Below are positions 35,182 to 43,742 of a stretch of 56,803 nucleotides of DNA, piece by piece. Where the stretch lies: the NCBI GenBank assembly GCA_000433875.1, contig HF993345.1:1-56803 (forward strand), in the 5' to 3' direction. The position numbers were made by a program, and so were the translations under genes. Positions within the stretch are counted from its first letter, which is position 1. The number at the start of each line of letters is the position of its first letter. The stretch is from Firmicutes bacterium CAG:884. Lineage in GTDB: Bacteria; Bacillota_I; Bacilli_A; RF39; UBA660. The notes under the pieces were generated by a model, which worked only from the letters and a program-made list of their open reading frames with translations, searched no databases and was not told the origin of the DNA.

Positions 35182-36246
35182 CTTTTGAACATCTTCAAAC
35201 ACTTCCGGATCACCCTGTAAAAGCGGTGTTATAGAAGAATTTTTACTCAATTCATTAATAATTTTAGCAATAAACACAGAACAATCAACCGATTTATACC
35301 AAGAGGAATCAATGATTTTTTTATCAACATATGTTAAATTAGTTGTATAAACCCTATTAAATGATTTATTATATTCTTCATCAAAAACATTCTTACCATT
35401 ACAAAATAAACCAAAAGTAGAAGCCAAATATATATTTCGAGCATTTCTTCTCTTTAACTCTTTAGCAACATCAAGCATTGATTCACCAGAAGCAATCATA
35501 TCATCAACAACAATACAATCCTTATTGGAAACATCTTTTCCCAAATATTCATGCGCAATTACAGGATTCTTTCCATTAACAACCTTTGTTAAATCCCTTC
35601 TCTTATGAAATATACCAACATCAACCTTTAACATGTCAGCATAATATCTAGCCCTATTAAAAGCACCAGTATCAGGACTAATTACAATTGTATTTTCATA
35701 ATCAATCTGCTCATTCTTTAATATTTGATTAATTATATTAACTGTTGGAAAAAAGTTCTCAAAAGCCATTAAAGGTATAACATTTTGAATATTTTCATCG
35801 TGAACATCAAAAGTAATTATACTTTTAACCCCCAAATTTTCAAACTCTTTTAAAGCAATCGCACAATCTAAAGATTCTCTACCCTTTCTCCTATGTTGTC
35901 TTGACGAATATAAAAGTGGCATTATCAAAGTAATACTTTCAGCGTGTCCCCTAATTGCTGATATAATTCTTTTGGTATCTTGATAATGATCATCAGGTGA
36001 CTTATGATTTTCAATTCCATACATCTGATAACTTATACTATGATTACCAATATCAGTCATAATATAAGCTTCACTTCCACGAATCGTTTTTAATAATTTT
36101 ATCTTACCCTCACCATTACTAAATCTAATCTCTTCAATAGGAATTAGATAATCATTATTCTCATTATTCATCTTTTTCAAATAATTATTTGTTTTAAGTG
36201 CAAGTTCTTTGATGTTTTCTAAAGCAATTATACTTATTTTATTCAT
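35164..36246 (-). CDS. prs: ribose-phosphate pyrophosphokinase (long form)
   Basis: This 360-residue enzyme makes PRPP from ribose 5-phosphate and ATP, feeding nucleotide, His and Trp synthesis. It has the ATP-site RHRRKGRESLDC-type flexible loop, FDVHDENIQ, the VISPDTGAFNRARYYADML stretch and the PRPP loop CIVVDDMIASGESML. It is longer than the common 310-320-residue class I enzyme and its PRPP loop has ASGES where DTAGT is usual, as in a distinct clade annotated as prs in Firmicutes genomes. Confidence 0.85.
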   Translation of the reverse strand: MNKISIIALENIKELALKTNNYLKKMNNENNDYLIPIEEIRFSNGEGKIKLLKTIRGSEAYIMTDIGNHSISYQMYGIENHKSPDDHYQDTKRIISAIRGHAESITLIMPLLYSSRQHRRKGRESLDCAIALKEFENLGVKSIITFDVHDENIQNVIPLMAFENFFPTVNIINQILKNEQIDYENTIVISPDTGAFNRARYYADMLKVDVGIFHKRRDLTKVVNGKNPVIAHEYLGKDVSNKDCIVVDDMIASGESMLDVAKELKRRNARNIYLASTFGLFCNGKNVFDEEYNKSFNRVYTTNLTYVDKKIIDSSWYKSVDCSVFIAKIINELSKNSSITPLLQGDPEVFEDVQKKLLKK

Positions 36247-36287
36247 TTACTTCCTCCTATAATACATTTTTAGTATATCATATTTAT

Positions 36288-36315
36288 TAAAAAAATACTC
36301 TATTTCAAGAGTATT
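36288..36315 (-). terminator. terminator of pncC
   Basis: On the minus strand AATACTCT/AGAGTATT with a 6-base loop is followed by six T. It begins in the stop codon of the gene. Confidence 0.85.
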
Positions 36316-36787
36316 ATTTTGAATTATTAATAAAATCCTTTAATATTGTTTCAATAACATAACATATCTTTTGTTTACTTCTAATTCTTGTATCTTCAGC
36401 CTCTAAAGTAATTGTTTGTTTTCTATCTCTTTTACTATCATAAATACAAATATAAATTGTTTTTGTATCACCAAGCAAATTATTAGGATCTTGCTTATTT
36501 AATTTACCAGTTACACCAAGACCATATGTTGAATGAGAAAAACTTGCAATTGCTTTTGCCATCTCAAAAGCAGTTTCTATACTATAAACCGTATATTTAT
36601 CAATTACCTCCTTAGGAACACCCATTTTTATTTTAAACTCATTTGAATAAGTAACCGCACTAAAAGCAATAACATTAGAAGCTCCTTCAATATTTGTTAT
36701 TTCATTAGCAATACATCCCCCAGTACAAGACTCCATAGTTGCAATTGTTTCATTATTTTTTGTTAATATTTCTACTATTTCTTTCAT
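36314..36787 (-). CDS. pncC: nicotinamide-nucleotide amidase (CinA C-terminal domain)
   Basis: This 157-residue protein is a stand-alone CinA C-terminal domain, which deamidates NMN to NaMN in NAD salvage. The signature is TMESCTGGCIANEIT near residue 17 (catalytic Ser), followed by SNVIAFSAVTYSNEFKIKMGV and YGLGVTGKLN. The start is one base before the stop of the upstream DUF2207-like gene, indicating coupling. Confidence 0.9.
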   Translation of the reverse strand: MKEIVEILTKNNETIATMESCTGGCIANEITNIEGASNVIAFSAVTYSNEFKIKMGVPKEVIDKYTVYSIETAFEMAKAIASFSHSTYGLGVTGKLNKQDPNNLLGDTKTIYICIYDSKRDRKQTITLEAEDTRIRSKQKICYVIETILKDFINNSK

Positions 36788-37801
36788 TCAATTCTCCTTA
36801 TGACCAGCTTTAACAATTTGATTTTTAATTTTTAAAATTGTCTCTGTTAATTCTATTTCATTTCCCTCAAACCATTTTAAACTCTTATTATACTTTTTTA
36901 AAAACCTTTTCCATTTAAAAGCATGATTAAAAGCATAAGCATATGGAAATGTATCCTCTAAAAAATTAGGATTTATTTTAAGCATTTCTAATACTTCATC
37001 TTTATTTATATTAATCAAATAATTATTAAAACTCTCAGCTTCAGCTTTCAATTCTAAACCAGTACTAGTTTTAGGTGTCAATGATTTTAAAGTATTAATT
37101 AATAATATTGTTCCTATATGACCAACAACAAAAACAATTATATAATATGTATTTAAACCGATCTTTGATAAACTCATTATATAAAATGGTAAACCAACTA
37201 AAATTGTTAGAATCGTTACTAATATTTTAGATCTTTTACTATTCTTACTTGTATAAACCCTTACCAAAGATATAAAACAAACCCAAGTTATAAATGTAAT
37301 TATAAGCGTTTTAAATATATTATATGGAAGATGAATATTTATAATTAAAAATATTATAAAAGTTAATAATACAAGATAGTTATTAATTGTTAATTCTTCC
37401 TGTTCATTTGTTTCTTTTCTAATATCTTTATTATCAATAGAATGTACTATATCACTTATATCTTTATATAAATTCCTATGAAGATTAAGTATTTCTATAC
37501 TATTACCCTTTTTAAATAAAGCTTTATACATTAATTTTTCAGCCTTATTATTTTCTTTATATTTTTTTAACTTAATTATTTTACTAGGTAATATTTTAAT
37601 ATATTTTTTATGAGCCAAATAAATAACAATTGATGTTAAATCTCTTTCGTTTATTAATCCAGCATAATTATATTTAAGTTCAGCTGGTGATACATCAGGA
37701 ATAATTCCCTTTTCATTTTTTTCTCTTTTTATTTTATAATGTTTCTCTATAAATAAACCAAATATTGTAAATGATACAATTAATACTAACTCAATTAACA
37801 T
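36788..37801 (-). CDS. DUF2207-like membrane protein
   Basis: This 337-residue protein resembles the C-terminal half of DUF2207 proteins. A single N-terminal helix (1-18) is followed by VSPAELKYNYAGLINERDLTSIVIYLAHKKYIKI, a winged-helix-like cytosolic part, four helices (about 130-235) and LEDTFPYAYAFNHAFKW near the end. The N-terminal extracellular domain of full DUF2207 proteins is absent. Its function is unknown. It overlaps the methyltransferase gene by seven bases. Confidence 0.7.
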   Translation of the reverse strand: MLIELVLIVSFTIFGLFIEKHYKIKREKNEKGIIPDVSPAELKYNYAGLINERDLTSIVIYLAHKKYIKILPSKIIKLKKYKENNKAEKLMYKALFKKGNSIEILNLHRNLYKDISDIVHSIDNKDIRKETNEQEELTINNYLVLLTFIIFLIINIHLPYNIFKTLIITFITWVCFISLVRVYTSKNSKRSKILVTILTILVGLPFYIMSLSKIGLNTYYIIVFVVGHIGTILLINTLKSLTPKTSTGLELKAEAESFNNYLININKDEVLEMLKINPNFLEDTFPYAYAFNHAFKWKRFLKKYNKSLKWFEGNEIELTETILKIKNQIVKAGHKEN

Positions 37802-39114
37802 ACATTTCTAAGTCCTTTCGGATAATGATTCTTAAGTTTTCCATTGGTTGCTTTATATCCTCCAATTGGATAGCCATCAACCATTAAAACTCCCCATCCA
37901 TTTGGTACATCTGCTATAATTTCTTCACCTTTCAAATATTTTAAAACTCTTTTATCATTTAATTTTAAATTACATTTATTTTTAAAATAATTACCATAAG
38001 CTTTAAATAAATAATGATTTGGAAGTAAATAGTTTCCTTTAATTTCTCCAACTTGAACACCGGAAGATATTATATGAATATTATCAGGAATAACATTTAA
38101 GGGTGCGAATACTTTATTGTTTTGAATCTTTAAATCTAATTTTATTGTTAAATTTTCCATAAAATCATTAACTATTTTTGTGTTTTCTTTTCCTAAATCA
38201 TTTTGTTTTTTTATACTTATATACTCTTTTTCAATATTTCTATTTTGCATTAAACACATAAATTGACCTTCACCTAAAGAAATATGAGGATAAAATCTTT
38301 TAGCTTTTTCTATTGGTTTTAAACCATTAACTGTATAATTTTCCAGGTTTTTAAGATCAACAACCTCATAATTATAATTTTTAGTAAACCATTCCACTAT
38401 ATCTTCATTTTCACATTTTTCATATGTACAAGTTGAATACAAAATATAACCATTTGTTTTAGGTAAATGAGCCACACACTCAAGTATTTCCTTTTGTCTT
38501 TTAGAACATAGCTCAACATTTTCTAAGCTCCACTCATTTATAGCTTCCCAATTTTTCCTAAACATTCCTTCTCCCGAACAAGGAGCATCAACAATCACTA
38601 AATCAAAATACCCATTAATTGCATTTCTAAAACTTTCAGGAGTATCATTTGTAACAATTACATTTGTTAAACCCATTCTCTCTATATTACTATATAATAT
38701 CTGAGCGCGTTTACTATTTATTTCATTTGATATAAGAAAACCATTTTTTAATTTAGATGCAACTTGAATACTTTTACCACCTGGCGCGGCACATAAATCT
38801 AGTACTCTATAATCATCTTTTATATTAACCCCATTAATAGGTGCCGAAGCCCCTGGATCTTGACTATAAAAAAGGCCAGCGTGATGATATGGATGATTTC
38901 CTAATTTAACATTTTCTTTTAAATAAAAACTATCACAAGTATAAGGTATTTGCTCTATTTTATAAGGAAATATTTTTATAAAATCACGAGTGCTTATTTT
39001 ATTTGTATTTACCTTTATACCTTTTATATTTTCCTTTTCATTTTCTTCTAAAAATTTATCATAATTTGGTATTATATTTTTCATTCTTTCTTCAAACTCT
39101 TTTGGAAGTTGCAT
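37795..39114 (-). CDS. rsmF: 16S rRNA (cytosine-C5) methyltransferase, RsmF/YebU type
   Basis: This 439-residue enzyme methylates a cytosine in 16S rRNA using SAM. It has the SAM site LDLCAAPGGKSIQ, catalytic C179 (DAPCSGEGMF) and C229 (YSTCTYEKCENE), and a C-terminal RNA-binding part (YLLPNHYLFKAYG, ending HYPKGLRN). The layout fits the RsmF-type group of Firmicutes. I chose the ATG at 39114, with AGGTGAT four bases upstream; the GTG at 39123 overlaps that site. Confidence 0.9.
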   Translation of the reverse strand: MQLPKEFEERMKNIIPNYDKFLEENEKENIKGIKVNTNKISTRDFIKIFPYKIEQIPYTCDSFYLKENVKLGNHPYHHAGLFYSQDPGASAPINGVNIKDDYRVLDLCAAPGGKSIQVASKLKNGFLISNEINSKRAQILYSNIERMGLTNVIVTNDTPESFRNAINGYFDLVIVDAPCSGEGMFRKNWEAINEWSLENVELCSKRQKEILECVAHLPKTNGYILYSTCTYEKCENEDIVEWFTKNYNYEVVDLKNLENYTVNGLKPIEKAKRFYPHISLGEGQFMCLMQNRNIEKEYISIKKQNDLGKENTKIVNDFMENLTIKLDLKIQNNKVFAPLNVIPDNIHIISSGVQVGEIKGNYLLPNHYLFKAYGNYFKNKCNLKLNDKRVLKYLKGEEIIADVPNGWGVLMVDGYPIGGYKATNGKLKNHYPKGLRNVC

Positions 39115-39301
39115 TAATATCACCTACATAAATTATAGTTTTTTTTTATCATTTTATCAAGATTATCTACAAAAAAGAAACACATTATACACTAATTTAA
39201 TTATAAATATTTAATAAACTATTACTTTTTATATTATTACACATTTACATTTTAACTTTACTTTTCTTAAGATTTATGAAATAATTGTTTTGGTGATTTA
39301 C

Positions 39302-40660
39302 GTGCAAATAGATAAAATATTTGAAAACTTTATAACAAATGTTAAAAAAGATGGTGTCTATGCATCAATCGATGAAATTAAAGAAGCAACTAATCTAATG
39401 CTAGAAATAATAAAACAGCACAAAGATGCAACACCAGAAGAAATGATTGAATATGTTATAAAAGATAATATTGATTTTATAGAACAAATAAAAAGCAAAT
39501 ACTATTTTCCTGGATATACAATAGGAGCAATCGTTGGAAATATCAACATCAAACTATTAGGTGGAAATTTAGATGATAATGGAAGAAAAATGGATCCAAA
39601 CGCTTTATTTGATATTGCATCAATATCAAAATTTTATACCCAAACAATAATATACAATTTAATAAAAGAAGGAAAATTATCATTTGATTCCAAAATATAT
39701 GAATTAGATGATCGCTTTATCAATCTAAAAGATATAACCATTAGAGACATAACAAGTTTTACAACAACATTTATGACAAACGGCCGAATAAATGAAAAAA
39801 CAAATATCGAAGAAGCATATAAAACATTATATAGTGTAAAAGCAATAGATACCCAAAAATATAATTACAATGACATAGGTATGATGATTATGAAAGAAGT
39901 TGCTGAAAGAATTACAGGAATACCCTATAAAGATTTAGTTGATAAGTATATAATATCTAGATATAATTTAAAAAACACATTTTTAAGTGTACCATTTGAA
40001 AAAAAACACCTTATAACAGGAACACCAAATATGGAAAATGTTGCAGTTAATGACTCAAATGCAAACGCCTTAGGGGGCTACAGCGGGCACGCTGGTATAT
40101 TTGCATCAAGTGATGACTTACTAAAACTAGGAAATAATCTAGCACAAGGAAAAGTTATCGATGAATCTATGATTGATGACATCTATTTAGAAGGTAGCGC
40201 TAAAGGAAGAGGAAAAATGGGAAACGTATATGTCTCCAACCCCAAAGGTGTAGATGTAAGTTATGTTGATAGATTAGAACCAATAAGATCATTCGCACTT
40301 CAAGGTTCAACAAGAGTTCATTTGAACGGAAACAAATACAGTGTAAGCACTCTTCTATTAAATCCAGCATCAATGTCTTTAGAAAAAGCATTAGAAAATG
40401 AAGAAAAAATCAATCAAATTAGAGTATTAGATGGAAAAAATCCGCTATCACTAGTAAGAAAATTTACATTTGATGATTTTGGAAATCCAAAACAATACAA
40501 CCTAGTTGATGTAAGACAAATGCTTCCAAGTGGAAAAACAGTTGAACCGCTTTTAACAATGAATGCTAAAATGATATTAAGATTAAGATTTTTAAATGAA
40601 TTCATTAAAGAATATGATAAAAATTATAATAAAGAAATATCCATAATAAAAACAAACTAA
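39302..40660 (+). CDS. serine hydrolase of the beta-lactamase/class C PBP-like family
   Basis: The 452-residue protein begins with an unusual 70-residue helical part, followed by the beta-lactamase-like domain. It has the SxxK motif (S107, K110 in SISK), a YND triad (Y189-D191) where Y-x-N is usual, and a GYSGHAG loop. There is no signal peptide, so it is cytoplasmic or exported by another route; the family includes esterases and D-Ala-D-Ala peptidases. I chose the GTG at 39302, four bases after GGTGAT, in place of the TTG at 39290. The natural substrate is unknown. Confidence 0.8.
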   Translation: MQIDKIFENFITNVKKDGVYASIDEIKEATNLMLEIIKQHKDATPEEMIEYVIKDNIDFIEQIKSKYYFPGYTIGAIVGNINIKLLGGNLDDNGRKMDPNALFDIASISKFYTQTIIYNLIKEGKLSFDSKIYELDDRFINLKDITIRDITSFTTTFMTNGRINEKTNIEEAYKTLYSVKAIDTQKYNYNDIGMMIMKEVAERITGIPYKDLVDKYIISRYNLKNTFLSVPFEKKHLITGTPNMENVAVNDSNANALGGYSGHAGIFASSDDLLKLGNNLAQGKVIDESMIDDIYLEGSAKGRGKMGNVYVSNPKGVDVSYVDRLEPIRSFALQGSTRVHLNGNKYSVSTLLLNPASMSLEKALENEEKINQIRVLDGKNPLSLVRKFTFDDFGNPKQYNLVDVRQMLPSGKTVEPLLTMNAKMILRLRFLNEFIKEYDKNYNKEISIIKTN

Positions 40661-40673
40661 TCAGTTTGTTTTT
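40648..40673. terminator. bidirectional terminator between the serine hydrolase gene and rel
   Basis: A perfect 11-bp stem AAAAACAAACT/AGTTTGTTTTT with loop AATC. The stop codons of both convergent genes overlap within it. Confidence 0.9.
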
Positions 40674-42066
40674 TTCTAGCCAAAATATAAGCATTTTTAA
40701 ACAACATCGTTTTAGAATTATATGATAATTCTTCAGTTATAATTTTCACTCTATCTTTATTTTTCAAAACATAATTATAAGGAACAGGCTCATCATTAAC
40801 AAAAGCACCTTTCATTATTTTGCCAACATTTAATTTATAAGCATAATCAGCAATAGTTGATGACTCAGGCATTTCTACAACAGTACCAATAGGTGTATAA
40901 ACATATACCTTTTTAGACAGAATCTCTTCTTTTACCTGTTTAACAAACTCCTCATTATCTTTAAATTTAGAACTAATTTTCTCTAAAGACTGATAAAATT
41001 GAAATTTTTGCTTAAGATCATTTTGCATTACATTTCTAGCCTCACCTTTTTTTAAATCCCAATAAGCAGTCAAACCAAATGAATTAATTGTCTCCATATC
41101 AAATGTTCTTATTTGTGTTTGAACCAATTTATCATCAGGACCAAAAACAGTTGTATGTAAACTACGATACATATTAGTTTTAGGATTCCAAATATAATCC
41201 TTAAATCTACTATTTATAGGATTATATAATTTATGAACAAGCCCCAAAGAAACATAACAATCCCTTATCTCATTTACAAGTATTTTTAAAGCAAATAAAT
41301 CGTGTATTTCAAAAATTGTTTCATTATGTTCTAATCTCTTATATATTCCATATATATTTTTAGTTCTTAAATTAATACAATTTTTTATTTGTTCTTGCTC
41401 CAATAAACCCTTTATATTATATAACATTTGAATCAAAGAAGCCTTTGATTCATTTTCAACCCTTTCTTTAACTTCTTTAATTTCTTTATACTTATCAGGT
41501 TTTAAATATTGAAAAGATAGATCTTCTAATTCATTTTTTATTCTATAAGCACCAATTGAATAAGCAAGCGGCACAAATAACTCCAATGTTTCTATAGCAT
41601 TTTCTTTTTGTTTATAAACACTTTTATACTGAAGTGTTCGCATATTATGAAGTCTATCCGCTAATTTAATTATAATAATTCTTATATCTTCTGTTATACC
41701 AGATATTATTTTTTTAGTATTCGCACAAACCTCTTCTTTTTTACTAGAAAAATTCATCTTTGATAACTTAGTAACACCATCAACCAATTCAGAAACACAA
41801 GGGTTAAATAAATTACTTATCTCTTCCTTGGTAGCTTTTGTATCCTCAAGTGTATCATGCAAAAGTCCAGCACATATTGTATCCCTATCAGCTTTCATCT
41901 GTGCGAGTATATATGCAACATTAAGAGGATGAATTATATAAGGTTCACCACTTTGTCTCCTTTGACCAGCATGCATTAGCCTAGCATATTCATAAGCCTT
42001 TCTAATTATATTTTCTTCTTCAGCATTATAAGTTTTTATTAAAGCAATCAATTTTTCAATATCCAT
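40657..42066 (-). CDS. rel: (p)ppGpp synthetase/hydrolase, RelA/SpoT family, lacking the ACT domain
   Basis: This 469-residue protein has the HD hydrolase domain (QRRQSGEPYIIHPLNVAYIL, LLHDTLEDT), the synthetase domain (IHDLFALKILVNEIRDCYVSLG, RFKDYIWNPKTNMYRSLHTTVFG-type loop) and a TGS domain (VYVYTPIGTVVEMPESST). It ends after TGS, about 250 residues short of standard Rel; the ACT and zinc-finger parts are missing. The loop has NMYRSLHT where NGYQSLHT is nearly universal, so synthesis may be altered. I chose the ATG at 42066, after GGGGTGATGAT. A promoter, a 16-codon ORF and a terminator lie upstream. Confidence 0.88.
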   Translation of the reverse strand: MDIEKLIALIKTYNAEEENIIRKAYEYARLMHAGQRRQSGEPYIIHPLNVAYILAQMKADRDTICAGLLHDTLEDTKATKEEISNLFNPCVSELVDGVTKLSKMNFSSKKEEVCANTKKIISGITEDIRIIIIKLADRLHNMRTLQYKSVYKQKENAIETLELFVPLAYSIGAYRIKNELEDLSFQYLKPDKYKEIKEVKERVENESKASLIQMLYNIKGLLEQEQIKNCINLRTKNIYGIYKRLEHNETIFEIHDLFALKILVNEIRDCYVSLGLVHKLYNPINSRFKDYIWNPKTNMYRSLHTTVFGPDDKLVQTQIRTFDMETINSFGLTAYWDLKKGEARNVMQNDLKQKFQFYQSLEKISSKFKDNEEFVKQVKEEILSKKVYVYTPIGTVVEMPESSTIADYAYKLNVGKIMKGAFVNDEPVPYNYVLKNKDRVKIITEELSYNSKTMLFKNAYILARKKQTD

Positions 42067-42084
42067 ATCATCACCCCAAGAAAC

Positions 42085-42111
42085 CAAAAAATGAGCACCA
42101 TTAAAGTACTC
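42085..42111 (-). terminator. terminator between the 16-codon ORF and rel
   Basis: On the minus strand GAGTACT/GGTGCTC (two G-U pairs, loop TTAAT) is followed by ATTTTTT. The TGA of the short ORF overlaps the first base of the stem. The rel ribosome binding site follows directly. Confidence 0.65.
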
Positions 42112-42160
42112 ACAATTTAAACATAGTAAGACATTTGTTAAAAATATTCATTTTCATCAT
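42110..42160 (-). CDS. 16-residue small ORF in the rel leader
   Basis: The ORF reads MMKMNIFNKCLTMFKL and is preceded by a very strong site, GGAGGTGAGGCAT, seven bases from the ATG. It sits between a good promoter and the terminator in front of rel. It may be a leader peptide or a small independent protein. The strength of the ribosome binding site is the main evidence. Confidence 0.5.
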   Translation of the reverse strand: MMKMNIFNKCLTMFKL

Positions 42161-42189
42161 ATGCCTCACCTCCGATAAAATTTGAATTA

Positions 42190-42218
42190 ATTTTATAACA
42201 TTTGAAAATGATTGTCAA
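42190..42218 (-). promoter_or_regulatory. promoter of the rel leader
   Basis: On the minus strand a perfect TTGACA (42213-42218) is followed after 17 bases by TAAAAT (42190-42195). Confidence 0.75.
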
Positions 42219-42222
42219 TAGA

Positions 42223-42582
42223 TTATTTCAATTTTTCAGTAAGTTTTTGTTCAATATTCTTAAGTCTCTCCTCATATTTTTTTAATTTTTTACTATTCAT
42301 TAAATAATCATATAATGATATATCTTTATCTTTGTACATATCATAATTAGTAGCATCTAACTCATTTACTTTTAATCTAAGTTCACTTATTTTTACTTCA
42401 TATACCTGTGCACTCGCAAGTTTATCTTGAATAACCAAATTATCAATTTCCTTTTCCAAATCATTTATCTTGCTATCAATATAATTCAAAATTAATTTCT
42501 TATTAGAGTTTCCAAACATCAAAACAACCGATGTACCAATTAAAATTAAACCAACTAATATAATAATTATATTCTTTTTCAT
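42223..42582 (-). CDS. membrane-anchored coiled-coil protein
   Basis: I do not recognise this 119-residue protein. One N-terminal helix (about 4-23, IIIILVGLILIGTSVVLMF) is followed by a charged, heptad-like helical domain (KKLILNYIDSKINDLEKEID, then KYEERLKNIEQKLTEKLK), probably outside the membrane. It lies upstream of the rel leader and ends within about five bases of the rel promoter. Confidence 0.55.
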   Translation of the reverse strand: MKKNIIIILVGLILIGTSVVLMFGNSNKKLILNYIDSKINDLEKEIDNLVIQDKLASAQVYEVKISELRLKVNELDATNYDMYKDKDISLYDYLMNSKKLKKYEERLKNIEQKLTEKLK

Positions 42583-42621
42583 AAATCCTCCAATCTAATT
42601 ATAGCATTTATATTTAAAATA

Positions 42622-42652
42622 ATAAATAATTTTAGGTTAAAACCCATACATT
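42622..42652 (+). promoter_or_regulatory. possible sporulation (sigma-E-like) promoter of the cotJ genes
   Basis: CATACATT (42645-42652) matches the sigma-E -10 consensus (CATACANT), with an AT-rich AAATAA about 15 bases upstream in the -35 position. The cotJ operon is sigma-E dependent in Bacillus subtilis. The match is short and could be chance in AT-rich DNA. Confidence 0.35.
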
Positions 42653-42690
42653 TATAAACAAAATATCTATTATATTTTGGGAGGAAAAAA

Positions 42691-43131
42691 ATGAATTACT
42701 TTAATTATATGAATGGTATGGCAAATATGGGATATATGGAAAATATGAACACCATGAACAATATGAAACAAAATGAAAATAATAAAAATTTATATGATCC
42801 ATATCAAGGATTCATAAGAGGAAACTTGTTTAAAAATTTATATGATCCATATAAACTAAACAAACCATATGATATTGAACCAGCAAACGAGCAAGCTAAA
42901 ATGCTAACAAGCATAGATGCCCTTAGTTTTGCAATGAGAGACTTAAATCTCTATTTAGATATTAACCCTAATTCTAGAGAATATATCGATTTATTTAATA
43001 AATACCGAGTTCAAAAAAATGAACTTGTTAAGGAATATGAGAGCAGATATGGTCCATTAACCCTAGATAGTGATGCTATGTTTAGTTATCCTTGGGCTTG
43101 GGATAAATCTCCATTTCCTTGGGAAAATTAG
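42691..43131 (+). CDS. cotJB: CotJA-CotJB fusion protein (spore coat)
   Basis: This 146-residue protein joins two coat proteins. Residues 1-25 are a Met/Asn-rich tail. Residues 30-60 (NLYDPYQGFIRGNLFKNLYDPYK) look like CotJA. Residues 68-146 are CotJB: LTSIDALSFAMRDLNLYLDINPNS, YESRYGPLTLDS and the final WAWDKSPFPWEN. In Bacillus these are separate genes, cotJA and cotJB. The CotJ proteins form part of the inner spore coat. The next gene, cotJC, starts nine bases downstream. Confidence 0.8.
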   Translation: MNYFNYMNGMANMGYMENMNTMNNMKQNENNKNLYDPYQGFIRGNLFKNLYDPYKLNKPYDIEPANEQAKMLTSIDALSFAMRDLNLYLDINPNSREYIDLFNKYRVQKNELVKEYESRYGPLTLDSDAMFSYPWAWDKSPFPWEN

Positions 43132-43140
43132 GAGGATTAT

Positions 43141-43695
43141 ATGGTGAATTATGTTAAAAAATTAGATTACCCAATAAATATTAGAAATAAAGATTTAAAA
43201 ATGGCTAAAAACCTACTAGCACAACTAGGAGGACCAGATGGTGAAATTGGAGCAGCAATGCGCTATTTCAGTCAAAAATTTACAATGCCAGATGAAAGAG
43301 GAAAAAGCTTATTAAACGATATTTCTATCGAAGAGCTTGGGCATGTCGAGATGATTGCTACAATGGTATATCAGTTAATGGAAGGCGCTACTATTGAAGA
43401 ATTAAAAGAAGCCGGTTTAATTGGATATTACACTCAACATAATAGAGGAATATACCCAGTTGATGCAAGTGGTGTACCATATACAGCAGCATATATTGAA
43501 TCAACAGGTAATTATATAGCTGACTTAACTAGTGATATGGCAGCCGAAGAAAGAGCAAGAGTTACTTATGAAAATTTAATGAACGAAACAAATGACTCAG
43601 ACCTGCTTGGACCATTATCATTTTTAAGACAAAGAGAAGTAGTACATTATAATAGATTTAAAGAATTATTGGATTTCTATAAAAATGGTCAGTAA
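43141..43695 (+). CDS. cotJC: spore coat protein CotJC (manganese-catalase family)
   Basis: This 184-residue ferritin-like protein has the diiron/dimanganese helices: E36 (GEIGAAMRYFSQKF), ISIEELGHVEMIATM with its E and H ligands, and the later MAAEERARVTYENL and REVVHYNRFKELL. The family includes Mn-catalases; CotJC is the coat member. GGAGGATTAT precedes the start. It is in the usual order after cotJA/cotJB. Confidence 0.93.
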   Translation: MVNYVKKLDYPINIRNKDLKMAKNLLAQLGGPDGEIGAAMRYFSQKFTMPDERGKSLLNDISIEELGHVEMIATMVYQLMEGATIEELKEAGLIGYYTQHNRGIYPVDASGVPYTAAYIESTGNYIADLTSDMAAEERARVTYENLMNETNDSDLLGPLSFLRQREVVHYNRFKELLDFYKNGQ

Positions 43696-43742
43696 TTGAT
43701 CATTTTTTTATTACATTTAACATAATATTTTATGGAGGTCTT

